From: an uncultured Collinsella sp.
Lineage (GTDB): Bacteria > Actinomycetota > Coriobacteriia > Coriobacteriales > Coriobacteriaceae
Length of the DNA: 15,483 bases
NCBI GenBank assembly: GCA_902465105.1
Contig: CABQLM010000048.1
Coordinates: forward strand, 1 to 15,483
Direction: 5' to 3'
Positions 1-7,123 of this stretch are shown here, piece by piece. Numbering within the stretch: position 1 is the stretch's first letter; each line of letters opens with the position of its first letter. The notes beneath the pieces are model-generated. The model saw only the letters and a program-made list of their open reading frames with translations. It was not told the origin of the DNA and searched no databases. The translations under genes and the position numbers were made by a program.

Positions 1-2115
1 GGCCATCTGTGGCACCTGCGCTATCCGCTGACCGAGCCGGTTAACGGCCAGGACTACATCGTCGTCGCCACCACGCGCCCCGAGACCATGCTCGGCGACA
101 CGGGCGTCGCTGTCTCCCCGAAGGACCCCGAGAAGGCCGCCTTCGTGGGCAAGACCGTCAAGCTCCCCATCGTCAACCGTGAGATCCCCATCTTTGAGGA
201 TTGGCATGTCGACGCCAACTTTGGCTCCGGCTTCGTCAAGGTCACCCCGGCTCACGACCCCAACGATTACGCCATGGGTCAGGCCCACGACCTGCCGCAG
301 ATCAACATTTTCGACGAGCATGCGGTGGTCGTCGAGGGCTATGGCGAGTTTACCGGCATGACCCGCGAGGAGTGCCGCGAGGCCGTCATTAAGTGGTTCG
401 AGGAGCATGACCTGCTCGATCACGTCGAGGATCACGACCACTCCGTCATGCACTGCTACCGCTGCGACGCCGCGCTTGAGCCGTGGCTGTCCGAGCAGTG
501 GTTTGTGGCCGTCGACAAGCTCAAGGGGCCGGCGCTCGACGCCGTCAACTCCGGCAAGGTCACCTTCCACCCCGCGCGCTGGACGCAGACCTACACCACC
601 TGGATGGAGAACCTCAAGGACTGGTGCATCAGCCGCCAGCTGTGGTGGGGCCACCGCATTCCCGTTTTCTACTGCGAGGACTGTGGCTGGGAGGACGCCC
701 TTACCGAGGACACCGACGTGTGTCCCAAGTGTGGCGGTCATCACGTGCACCAGGACGAGAACGTGCTGGACACCTGGTTCAGCTCGCAGCTGTGGACCTT
801 CGCCACGCAGGGCTGGCCGCAAAAGCCGGAGCTGCTCGAGGGTCATCACCCCACGACGGCGCTCGTCACCGCGCGCGACATCATCGCGCTGTGGGTCGCC
901 CGTATGGTCATGAGCTCGCTGTACTTCCTTGACGAGATTCCGTTTAAGGACGTCGTCATCTACCCGACGATCCTTGCCAAGGACGGCAGCCGCATGTCCA
1001 AGTCCAAGGGCAACGGCGTTGACCCCATGGACCTCATTGACATGTACGGCGCCGATGCCATGCGCTACAATCTGCTCACGCTGTGCACCAACAACCAGGA
1101 CGTCAAGTTCGACGCGAACATCGACAAGAAGACCAAGAAGCTTATCGACAGCCCGCGTACCGACCAGGCCAAGTCGTTTGTGACCAAGATCTGGAACGCC
1201 AGCCGCTTCCTGCTCATGAACATGGAGGGCTACACGCCCGGTGAGCCCGTCGTTGAGACGCCGGCCGACGCCTGGATGTTCAGCCGCCTGGCCAAGGCCG
1301 TCAAGATGGTCACCGAGGGTATTGAGAACTACACCTTTGGCGACATGGCCCGCGGCGTGCAGCAGTTCTTCTGGAACGAGGTCTGCGACTGGTATATCGA
1401 GGTCACTAAGGCCCGCCTGAAGGGCGAGGGCCGTCTGCAGGCGCAGCGCAACCTGATTTTTGTGCTCGACACCTCCATTCGCCTGATGCATCCGCTTATG
1501 CCGTTTGTCACCGAGGAGATCTGGGACAACATGCCGGCGAGTGTGCTCGACCTGGACGCCGAGGGCAACGTGGACCGCGCCGAGGCGCTCATGATCGCCA
1601 AGTGGCCCGAGCCCGCCGACTACGCTAAGTATGTTGACGAGGACGCCGAGCGCGCGTTTGAGCTGTGCCGCGCCGTCGTTTCCGCCGCCCGCGCCACGCG
1701 TTCGCGTTATCGCTTGAGCCCCAAGGCCGAGCTCGACGTGGTCGTGCGCGCCGGTGCCGAGGATATCGAGAAACTCGAGAGCCTGCGTTCGACCATCGAG
1801 CCGCTGGCCAACACCGCTTCGCTGGTCATGGGTACCGACGTTGAGAAGCCGGCCGCGAGCATCGCCGTGGTCGACAGCGGCGTCGAGGCCTTTGTGGTGC
1901 TCGAGGGCAAGGTTGATCTTTCGGCCGAGAAGGCACGCCTGGAGAAGGAGATTGCCGCGGCCCAGAAGGAGCTCGCCGGCTGCGAGAAGACGCTGGCCAA
2001 CGAGGGCTTTGTGGCTAAGGCCGCGCCCGCGGTGGTCCAGAAGAAGAGGGACCGTGCAGCTGAGCTCAAGGAGATCCTGGCGGCGCTGACTGCTCAGGTG
2101 GCTGACTTCTCGTAA
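1..2115 (+). CDS. valS: Valyl-tRNA synthetase, 3' part (5' end outside window)
   Basis: This is the last 704 residues of a class I aminoacyl-tRNA synthetase that charges tRNA-Val in the cytoplasm. The frame is open from base 1. Family length is about 880 residues, so roughly the first 180, including the HIGH motif, lie outside the window. Visible parts in order: the start of the CP1 editing domain (TTRPETMLGDTGVAV, bases 73-117), the CYRCDAALEPWLSEQWFV segment of ValRS, a CxxC...CxxC zinc-knuckle-like insert (bases 673-738), the KMSKS loop as RMSKSKGN (bases 991-1014, Arg in place of the first Lys), the anticodon-binding helical domain, and a charged C-terminal coiled-coil arm from about base 1910 that is characteristic of ValRS rather than IleRS or LeuRS. 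The gene ends in TAA, 231 bases before folC on the same strand. No frameshift is seen. Identity is secure. Confidence 0.97.
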   Translation, partial: GHLWHLRYPLTEPVNGQDYIVVATTRPETMLGDTGVAVSPKDPEKAAFVGKTVKLPIVNREIPIFEDWHVDANFGSGFVKVTPAHDPNDYAMGQAHDLPQINIFDEHAVVVEGYGEFTGMTREECREAVIKWFEEHDLLDHVEDHDHSVMHCYRCDAALEPWLSEQWFVAVDKLKGPALDAVNSGKVTFHPARWTQTYTTWMENLKDWCISRQLWWGHRIPVFYCEDCGWEDALTEDTDVCPKCGGHHVHQDENVLDTWFSSQLWTFATQGWPQKPELLEGHHPTTALVTARDIIALWVARMVMSSLYFLDEIPFKDVVIYPTILAKDGSRMSKSKGNGVDPMDLIDMYGADAMRYNLLTLCTNNQDVKFDANIDKKTKKLIDSPRTDQAKSFVTKIWNASRFLLMNMEGYTPGEPVVETPADAWMFSRLAKAVKMVTEGIENYTFGDMARGVQQFFWNEVCDWYIEVTKARLKGEGRLQAQRNLIFVLDTSIRLMHPLMPFVTEEIWDNMPASVLDLDAEGNVDRAEALMIAKWPEPADYAKYVDEDAERAFELCRAVVSAARATRSRYRLSPKAELDVVVRAGAEDIEKLESLRSTIEPLANTASLVMGTDVEKPAASIAVVDSGVEAFVVLEGKVDLSAEKARLEKEIAAAQKELAGCEKTLANEGFVAKAAPAVVQKKRDRAAELKEILAALTAQVADFS

Positions 2116-2168
2116 GTGTTACTGGGGGACGCGGTTTGAGGCATTGCTCGCTACTGCGGACACCTATT

Positions 2169-2190
2169 CCGCCGTTCTAACGAACGGCGG
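2169..2190. repeat. Perfect 9-bp hairpin after valS
   Basis: CCGCCGTTC and GAACGGCGG pair perfectly around a 4-base loop (TAAC). No T-run follows, so this is not a classical intrinsic terminator. The motif GCCGTTC recurs at 2228-2234 and could compete for the same GAACGGC partner. Confidence 0.7.
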
Positions 2191-2205
2191 CTGGCTCGAC
2201 GCTGC

Positions 2206-2304
2206 AAACGCCTCTGATGGCCAATCTGCCGTTCAACTTCGGGCGCATGGGCATAAGCCCTATGCGCCCTTGTTTCACGGCACCTTGGCTCATCAGAGGC
2301 GTTT
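2206..2304. terminator. Compound nested hairpin, possible valS terminator
   Basis: The outer arms are AAACGCCTCTGATG (2206-2219) and CATCAGAGGCGTTT (2291-2304), a perfect 14-bp match. They extend inward by GCCAA/TTGGC with one bulged base. Inside is a second hairpin: GGGCGCAT at 2241-2248 pairs with ATGCGCCC at 2262-2269, and GGGC at 2249-2252 pairs with GCCC at 2257-2260 around an ATAA loop. The A-rich left edge and TTTT right edge resemble a bidirectional terminator, but the 71-base interior is unusually long for one. It could also be a dispersed repeat or a structured RNA. Confidence 0.5.
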
Positions 2305-2323
2305 TCGCTGACTATCCTCAACC

Positions 2324-2329
2324 TATACT
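2324..2329 (+). promoter_or_regulatory. Possible -10 box for folC
   Basis: TATACT lies 17 bases before the folC ATG, in an AT-rich stretch right after the compound hairpin. No convincing -35 is visible at 16-18 bases upstream (GTTTTC at 2301-2306 is the best candidate). If it is used, the leader would be only about 10 bases, so folC would be nearly leaderless. Confidence 0.4.
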
Positions 2330-2346
2330 GTTTTATTTTTCTATGA

Positions 2347-3705
2347 ATGGCGGTTCTGAAAATGCCTAAGCGTTCTGGCTTGTATACCGTTCCTTTTGAG
2401 TTCGATTTGCTTTCGTTTGATGAGGCTGTTGGGCTGGCTGCTGATACGGGGCGGATTTCTGGGGATGCTGGTCCTCTGCTCGAGACGGTTGTCGATATGC
2501 TCGATGAGTTGGGACGTCCGGATGAGTATTTCGATTGCATTCAGGTCGCCGGTACCAATGGTAAGACTTCGACCACGCGTTTTTCGGCTGCCATTCTTCG
2601 TGGTGAGGGGCTCAAGACCGCGCTGTATACGTCGCCGCAGCTGGTGCGTTATCCCGAGCGTATGGAGGTCGATGGGTGCGTCGTGAGCGACGAGGCGTTT
2701 GCCCGTGGCGTTTCTGCCGCTGTCGAGGCGGGGCGTCGCGTGAATGCGTACCGTGTTGCGGCGGGGGAGCGCGCCTATACCATCACGCCGTTTGACTTGC
2801 TGACGGCTGCCGCACTTGTAGTGTTTGCCGAGGCTGCGGTGGATGTTGCCGTGCTCGAGGTTGGCATGGGCGGTCGTTGGGACGCCACGAGTGCGACCGA
2901 CCCCGTCGCCGTTGCCATTACGGGCATTGGGTTCGATCACACACGTATTTTGGGCGACACGCTCGAGGCCATTGCGGGGGAGAAGGCTGCGGTTATCAAA
3001 CCCGGGCGTTTGGTTGTTTTGGGCGAGGGTACGCATGAGGCGAGCGTTCAGCGCGTGATGGATGCCCGTTGCCGCGAGTGCGGCATCGTGCCGCTCGTGG
3101 TGAGCCATGCTACGACCAAGGTGCCGGAGCATGTGGGCGATACGGTTGAGTTTAGCTGCACCACGCCGCGTGCGATCTATACGTCGAGCATGGTCAAGCC
3201 GGCCTATCAGCCGCAGAATGCCGCGTGCGCGATTATGCTTTGCGAGGGGTATCTGGGTCGCGAGCTCGACCACGATGCGCTCGATGCATCGCTTATGGGC
3301 TGCCCCACGCCGGGTCGCTTTGATGTGCTGGGAACCAATCCGCTCAAGCTGATTGATGCCTGTCATAACCCCCAGAGCTGCGAGAACTTTGTGAGAGCGC
3401 TGGATGAGATCGATCCGTGCGTGGAGAATCGCCCCACGCTGCTGTGCGCTGCGCTGGCCGACAAGGACGTGGCAGGCATCGTCGACGTGTTGATCCCGGC
3501 TTTCCCGCGCGTGGTTGTGACCCAGACCGATTCCGACCGCGCCCTGCCGGCAGGGGAACTCGCCGCCCTGGTAGACGCCAAAAAGCTTGCCGGTGTGTAC
3601 CCGAGCGTGCCCGAGGCCCTCGCGGCCTTCGATGCCGCAGACGAGCCTTTCGTAGCCGCCGGCACCATCACCCTAGCCGGCGAAGTAGCCGGTCTGCTCC
3701 GCTAA
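2347..3705 (+). CDS. folC: Folylpolyglutamate synthase / dihydrofolate synthase
   Basis: A Mur-ligase-family enzyme of 452 residues that adds glutamate to tetrahydrofolates (and, in many bacteria, to dihydropteroate) using ATP. Visible signatures: the P-loop AGTNGKTST (residues 68-76), then TSPQLVRYPERM just after it, the central EVGMGGRWDAT stretch, the GFDHTRILGDT segment, and TPGRFDVL followed by DACHNP at the start of the C-terminal ligase domain. Length fits the family. The ATG at 2347 has no Shine-Dalgarno. ATG 2362 is an in-frame alternative with equally weak context, so the first five residues are uncertain. Codons end in T or G more often than in the neighbouring synthetase genes, which fits lower expression. 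It may be read partly through from valS, but a -10-like box lies just upstream. The gene converges on the peptidase gene across a long palindrome. Confidence 0.95.
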   Translation: MAVLKMPKRSGLYTVPFEFDLLSFDEAVGLAADTGRISGDAGPLLETVVDMLDELGRPDEYFDCIQVAGTNGKTSTTRFSAAILRGEGLKTALYTSPQLVRYPERMEVDGCVVSDEAFARGVSAAVEAGRRVNAYRVAAGERAYTITPFDLLTAAALVVFAEAAVDVAVLEVGMGGRWDATSATDPVAVAITGIGFDHTRILGDTLEAIAGEKAAVIKPGRLVVLGEGTHEASVQRVMDARCRECGIVPLVVSHATTKVPEHVGDTVEFSCTTPRAIYTSSMVKPAYQPQNAACAIMLCEGYLGRELDHDALDASLMGCPTPGRFDVLGTNPLKLIDACHNPQSCENFVRALDEIDPCVENRPTLLCAALADKDVAGIVDVLIPAFPRVVVTQTDSDRALPAGELAALVDAKKLAGVYPSVPEALAAFDAADEPFVAAGTITLAGEVAGLLR

Positions 3706-3710
3706 CCCAT

Positions 3711-3796
3711 CCCCTCATCAGTTGCGGTGAAATAGTTCCTGTTTTTGGGTTCTAGCAGCCCATCCAGGAACTATTCCACCGCAACTTATTGAGGGG
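3711..3796. repeat. Long palindrome, copy 1 of the GTTGCGGTGRAATAGTTCCTG family; likely bidirectional terminator
   Basis: Arms GTTGCGGTGAAATAGTTCCTG (3721-3741) and CAGGAACTATTCCACCGCAAC (3765-3785) pair with one mismatch. The outer CCCCTC (3711-3716) also pairs with GAGGGG (3791-3796), with a few unpaired bases between. It fills the gap between the converging folC and peptidase genes, so a terminator role for both is plausible, although there is no clear T-tract. A diverged copy lies at 5259-5321. Confidence 0.8.
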
Positions 3797-3810
3797 CTAT
3801 TGGGAAGGGG

Positions 3811-4899
3811 CTAGTCTAGGCGGACTGGATCGTGGGGGTAGGCGTTGAGAATCTCGACGCCGTTCTCGGTCACCAGGGCTAGGTCCTCGATGCGGACGCC
3901 GGTGCGGCCGGGGAGGTAGATGCCCGGTTCGATTGAGAACGTCATGCCTGGCTCTACGACCTGCTCGTTGACCAGCGAGACGTCGCCCGGTTCGTGGTCC
4001 TGCAGGCCGATCGAGTGGCCAAGGCGGTGCGTAAAGTACTGCCCGTAGCCTGCGTCCTCGATCACGTCGCGCGCGGCGCGGTCCAGGTCGCACATGCGCA
4101 CGCCCGGTGCGATGAGCGCCTCGGCGGCCTCGTTGGCGCGGCGCACGATATCGTAGATGCGCGCCGTCTCCGCGTCCGGCTCGCCCCAAAAGAACGTGCG
4201 CGTCATGTCCGAGCAGTAGTTGCGATGGCGTCCGCCAATGTCGAACAGCACCACGTCGCCGCGCTTGAGTACGGTGTCGTCGGGCTCGTGGTGCGGGTCG
4301 CCGGCGTTGGCGCCAAAGCTCACGATCGGCGGAAAGCTAAAGCCCTCGCAGCCGTGCTTGCGATACAAGCCGAGCATCTGGTCGGCAATCTCGCGTTCCG
4401 TTACACCTTCGTGGACGAGCTTGATCGCGTCGGCCATCACGGTGTCGTTAGCGGCCGAGGACGCGCGCATAAGCTCCTGCTCGGCGGCGTCCTTGTGGGT
4501 ACGTGCGGCGGTGACGGCAAAGTCACCCAGGAAAAACTCGCTGGCGGCATGGCGCTCCATGAGCGGCATCAAAAAGCCGGAGCGCATGACGGTATCGATG
4601 CCAAGCGGCTTGGTCGGATCGATCTCGCGCGCGATGGCATCGGTCACGATATCGGTATCGGTGTGATAGGTGACGCAGGCATTGTCGTACTCGGGCAGCT
4701 GATGCAGGGCGTTGACTAGGATCACCGGCTCGGCACCGCGCGCGAGCAGCACGCCGCAAAAACGCTCGAACATATCGGCATAAAAGCCGGTCAGGTAATA
4801 GATCGACCACGGGTCGTTTACGAGCAGCTGTGCGCCGGGGTGCTGAGCCTCGAGCACATCGAGCACGCGCGCCGCACGCTGGTCATCGACATGTGCCAT
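3811..4899 (-). CDS. M24-family Xaa-Pro peptidase (aminopeptidase P / prolidase-like)
   Basis: A cytoplasmic metallopeptidase of 362 residues predicted to cut peptide bonds next to proline. It has the two-part layout of the family: an N-terminal creatinase-like domain (about residues 1-125) and a C-terminal pita-bread catalytic domain. All five metal ligands are visible: D220 (LFDIGG), D231 (CSDMTRTF), H295 (RLGHSIG), E324 (SIEPGIY) and E338 (VRIED), so it should be active. I chose the ATG at 4899 because AAAGGA sits 6 bases upstream on this strand. An in-frame ATG 13 codons earlier lacks such a site and adds non-family residues. The gene is transcribed toward folC and appears monocistronic; its 5' side is the repeat nest. 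Whether it prefers dipeptides or longer peptides cannot be told from sequence. Confidence 0.93.
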   Translation of the reverse strand: MAHVDDQRAARVLDVLEAQHPGAQLLVNDPWSIYYLTGFYADMFERFCGVLLARGAEPVILVNALHQLPEYDNACVTYHTDTDIVTDAIAREIDPTKPLGIDTVMRSGFLMPLMERHAASEFFLGDFAVTAARTHKDAAEQELMRASSAANDTVMADAIKLVHEGVTEREIADQMLGLYRKHGCEGFSFPPIVSFGANAGDPHHEPDDTVLKRGDVVLFDIGGRHRNYCSDMTRTFFWGEPDAETARIYDIVRRANEAAEALIAPGVRMCDLDRAARDVIEDAGYGQYFTHRLGHSIGLQDHEPGDVSLVNEQVVEPGMTFSIEPGIYLPGRTGVRIEDLALVTENGVEILNAYPHDPVRLD

Positions 4900-4912
4900 G
4901 AAACATCCTTTC

Positions 4913-5006
4913 GCTAGGCTGCCACCATGGTATCCCAAGCCCGGCAGCTAGGGACGTTCCTTTTATGCCGGCACTTCGGGACACTCCTTAGTATGGCCAG
5001 CCTAGC
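4913..5006 (-). repeat. Inverted repeat in the peptidase 5' region
   Basis: GCTAGGCTG at 4913-4921 is perfectly complementary to CAGCCTAGC at 4998-5006. On the - strand the second arm ends directly before the AAAGGA ribosome-binding site of the M24 peptidase gene. Between the arms is the 8-bp palindrome TGCCGGCA. It could form a leader hairpin, but a 9-bp match over 94 bases is modest evidence. Confidence 0.4.
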
Positions 5007-5026
5007 AAGCGTGCGGGCAAAAGGAG

Positions 5027-5053
5027 TCATAAGAGACCCGTCCCAAATGGGCT
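5027..5053. repeat. Direct repeat copy 1 (core CCCGTCCCAAATGRGCT)
   Basis: The core CCCGTCCCAAATGGGCT (5037-5053) recurs with one change at 5363-5379, and the similarity continues leftward through AAGAGA versus AAAGAA. The two copies bracket the long inverted repeat and the second palindrome. Confidence 0.7.
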
Positions 5054-5055
5054 GG

Positions 5056-5214
5056 TTTCAAAAGTATGGCGGATTACGGGGCTGGACCTGTATTACTTGA
5101 CCATGGGAAAATCGCGAAATTAAAACCGCAGGTAGACGGCTTATCAAAAATCGAAAATTGCCGGTATGGATGGGGGTCTCCGAATCAGCCCCGTAATCCG
5201 GCATAGTTTTGAAA
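5056..5214. repeat. Long inverted repeat with 28-bp arms (MITE-like or hairpin element)
   Basis: The left arm 5056-5083 and right arm 5187-5214 are reverse complements at 26 of 28 positions (shared core GGATTACGGGGCT / AGCCCCGTAATCC). The 103 bases between them are comparatively AT-rich and contain no credible ORF. There is no transposase and no obvious target-site duplication directly abutting the arms. It is either a non-autonomous mobile element relic or a dispersed structural repeat. Confidence 0.75.
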
Positions 5215-5258
5215 TGGCACTAAAGTAGGCACAAGCTAAATGCCGATTCCAAGGATTG

Positions 5259-5321
5259 TTGTGGTGGAATAGTTCCTAGATGGCGGGGTTTAGCCGGAAA
5301 TCAGGAACTATTTCACCGCAA
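5259..5321. repeat. Palindrome copy 2 of the TTGCGGTGRAATAGTTCCT family
   Basis: Arms TTGTGGTGGAATAGTTCCT (5259-5277) and AGGAACTATTTCACCGCAA (5303-5321) are reverse complements with two differences, both G-T wobbles in RNA. The arms match those of the 3711-3796 palindrome, but the loop differs. It lies downstream of the DUF1667 gene, where it may act as a transcript end. Confidence 0.8.
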
Positions 5322-5352
5322 TTGAGGAGGGTCGGGGTGGAAGGCGGGGTAG

Positions 5353-5379
5353 CTAAAAGAACCCCGTCCCAAATGAGCT
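5353..5379. repeat. Direct repeat copy 2 (core CCCGTCCCAAATGRGCT)
   Basis: CCCGTCCCAAATGAGCT at 5363-5379 matches 5037-5053 with a single substitution. It ends 2 bases beyond the stop codon of the DUF1667 gene on the - strand, so it sits at the 3' end of that operon. Confidence 0.7.
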
Positions 5380-5381
5380 AC

Positions 5382-5780
5382 TTAGGCAGGGTCGATGTCC
5401 ATGCTGGCGATGAGGTCGGTGCCGGTGTCTAGGAGGTCAGGGAGGACTACATCGCCCATACGGACGGGGGCCTCGACGACCACGCTGCGGATGAGGTCCA
5501 TGGCTTGGGCGTGGAGCGCCAGCGGGATGGCTTCGGCCGTGCGCACGGGCAGCAGTGCCTCATCGCCGCCGGATACGGCCACGGTGGTGGTGAGCACGCG
5601 CATGGGGCAGGTGAGTTCCTGGCGTGCGAACTTATCGCCGCGTGGGCAGCTGTTGCCGGTCACGGAGCGCACCTCTACCAGGGCGCCGTCTGCGTCACGC
5701 TCCACCTCTACGGTCAGGAGGCACTCGGACGGGCAGGTGGTGCAGTTGAACTGCAAGGTCTCGGTCATATTCGTGCTCAT
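5382..5780 (-). CDS. DUF1667 cysteine-rich protein, third gene of the GlpA/GlpB-like operon
   Basis: A 132-residue soluble protein. The N-terminal CTTCPSEC (C13, C16, C20) and GNSCPRG (C45) give the CxxCPxxC...C pattern of the DUF1667 family, followed by CPMRVLTTTV. This pattern suggests an Fe-S cluster or metal site. A fifth cysteine, C58, replaces a residue that as I recall is normally not cysteine in this family. The start at 5780 is preferred: GAGGAGG lies 9 bases upstream and the start falls 4 bases past the stop of the preceding gene, while an earlier in-frame start adds 22 residues overlapping that gene. In known genomes this family travels with GlpA- and NoxA-like genes (for example in Thermotoga), so it probably is an electron-transfer or assembly partner of the dehydrogenase. 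Its exact role is unknown. Confidence 0.9.
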   Translation of the reverse strand: MSTNMTETLQFNCTTCPSECLLTVEVERDADGALVEVRSVTGNSCPRGDKFARQELTCPMRVLTTTVAVSGGDEALLPVRTAEAIPLALHAQAMDLIRSVVVEAPVRMGDVVLPDLLDTGTDLIASMDIDPA

Positions 5781-5784
5781 GGCC

Positions 5785-7122
5785 TTACGCCTCCTCAACG
5801 GGGTCGACAGACAGGATAATCTCGCTGACACCCAGGTCGAGTACACGTTGAATCACCTTTGCCGGCAGCGGAAAGCTTTCCATGACGCTCGGCTTAAATG
5901 CACGGACCTTTCCGGCGAACAGCTCCTCGTCGCCTGCTAGAATGCGCACGCAGGCGGCATTGACCGGCCGGCGCACACGGAAGTTGAGCTTGGTGAGCGC
6001 CACCGCCGTAATGCGTCCCGGCAGCGCGTAGCCCGCGATGCCGGCGGGGGAGACCGTGATCTGGAAGCCCGTGCTCGTAGCGCTCGCCCCGGCGTCGCCG
6101 CCCAACGCCCACGCCGCCGCAGCCGCACCGGCGCGCTCGGACTCGGTCGTCACGCTGTCGGCCAGGTCGTGCACGTGCAGCACGTTGCCGCAGGCAAAGA
6201 TGCCCGGCACGCCCGTCTGCAAACTTTGGTCCACCACAGCGCCGCGCGTGCGCGGGTCAAGCTCCACGCCCGCGGCAACCGAAAGCTCGTTCCCGGCAAT
6301 GGGCGCCAGGTGTTCGTCGACCTGGCTTACCTCGACGGCTTCCACACGGCTGTGCCCGATCACGCGCGTGACGGTGGTGGACAGGTGCAGCGGAATGCCA
6401 AAGTCGTCCAGGCAATTCTTGACGTTGCGGCGCAGACCGTTGGCGTACGGCATGAGCTCGTATACGCCCTCGACGGAAATCCCCTCGAGTGCGCAGCGGC
6501 GTGCCATGATGAGCCCGATGTCGCCCGAGCCCAAAATGACGGCGCGCGAGCCGGGCTTGAGGTTTTCGATATTGATGTATCGCTGCGCCAAGCCGGCCGT
6601 AAACACGCCGGCGGGACGGCTACCGGGAATCTTGATCTCGCTGCGGGTGCGCTCGCGGCAGCCCATGGCAAGGACGACCGCCCGCCCGGTGAGCTGCAGC
6701 ATGCCGGCGGGGCTCATGAGCGTGACGGTATGGACTGCGGCGGTTCCCGCGGCCTCGCCCGTGTCCGGGTCGCCTGCGCTCGCGCCCTCGCCCGAATCGA
6801 TCCCAAGCACCATGCTGCCCAAGAACAGCGCGATGTCGGTCTCACGCACCTGGTTGATAAAGCGCTGCGCGTACTCGGGACCGGTGAGTTCCTGCTTAAA
6901 GTGCGACAGGCCAAAACCCGGGTGAATGCACTGACGGAGGATTCCTCCCAGATGCTGCTCACGCTCCACGATGGCCACCTGTGCGCCGGCCTTTTGCGCG
7001 GCAAGCGCGGCCGCCATACCGGCGGGGCCGCCTCCGATGGCGATCACGTCGAAGGGCTGCGTCGACACCGACGCTACAGCTCCGGCCTCCGCGCGTTCGT
7101 CGCGCATATCAAACGTCGCCAT
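5785..7122 (-). CDS. FAD/NAD(P)-dependent oxidoreductase, GlpB/NoxA-like, second gene of the operon
   Basis: A 445-residue pyridine-nucleotide-disulphide-type flavoprotein. The FAD-binding GGGPAGMAAA begins at G30, a second Rossmann motif GSGDIGLIMARR probably binds NAD(P), and the FAD-closing motif GIFACGNVLHVHDLADSV sits toward the C-terminus. LRQCIHPGFG shortly after the first motif carries a cysteine that may be redox-active, though the CxxxxC disulphide of true reductases is absent. The start at 7122 follows the upstream stop by one base and has AAGGGGG ahead of it; about 20 residues precede the FAD domain, so a slightly later start is possible. It is translationally coupled on both sides. 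By context it should pass electrons between the GlpA-like subunit and a nicotinamide or Fe-S partner. Confidence 0.92.
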   Translation of the reverse strand: MATFDMRDERAEAGAVASVSTQPFDVIAIGGGPAGMAAALAAQKAGAQVAIVEREQHLGGILRQCIHPGFGLSHFKQELTGPEYAQRFINQVRETDIALFLGSMVLGIDSGEGASAGDPDTGEAAGTAAVHTVTLMSPAGMLQLTGRAVVLAMGCRERTRSEIKIPGSRPAGVFTAGLAQRYINIENLKPGSRAVILGSGDIGLIMARRCALEGISVEGVYELMPYANGLRRNVKNCLDDFGIPLHLSTTVTRVIGHSRVEAVEVSQVDEHLAPIAGNELSVAAGVELDPRTRGAVVDQSLQTGVPGIFACGNVLHVHDLADSVTTESERAGAAAAAWALGGDAGASATSTGFQITVSPAGIAGYALPGRITAVALTKLNFRVRRPVNAACVRILAGDEELFAGKVRAFKPSVMESFPLPAKVIQRVLDLGVSEIILSVDPVEEA

Positions 7123-7123
7123 G

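Larger units (their letters stand above)
4900..5381. other. 482-base gene-free repeat nest
   Basis: I see no credible coding region here. The stretch holds a possible structured leader of the peptidase gene (4913-5006), a 28-bp long-arm inverted repeat (5056-5214), a second copy of the folC-downstream palindrome (5259-5321) and two copies of a direct repeat that bracket them (5027-5053 and 5353-5379). Each is listed separately. Confidence 0.8.

Noticed and set aside
2116..2346. Tetrahydrofolate riboswitch ahead of folC
   Set aside because: The hairpins do not show the conserved THF aptamer segments I know, and the probable -10 box lies downstream of them, so they may not be in the folC transcript.
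2341..3366. A 341-codon - strand open frame opposite folC
   Set aside because: Composition is Arg/His/Asn-rich without motifs, while folC on the + strand has all family signatures.
5056..5214. Complete insertion sequence
   Set aside because: Inverted repeats are present but the interior is 103 bases with no transposase; at most it is a non-autonomous element.
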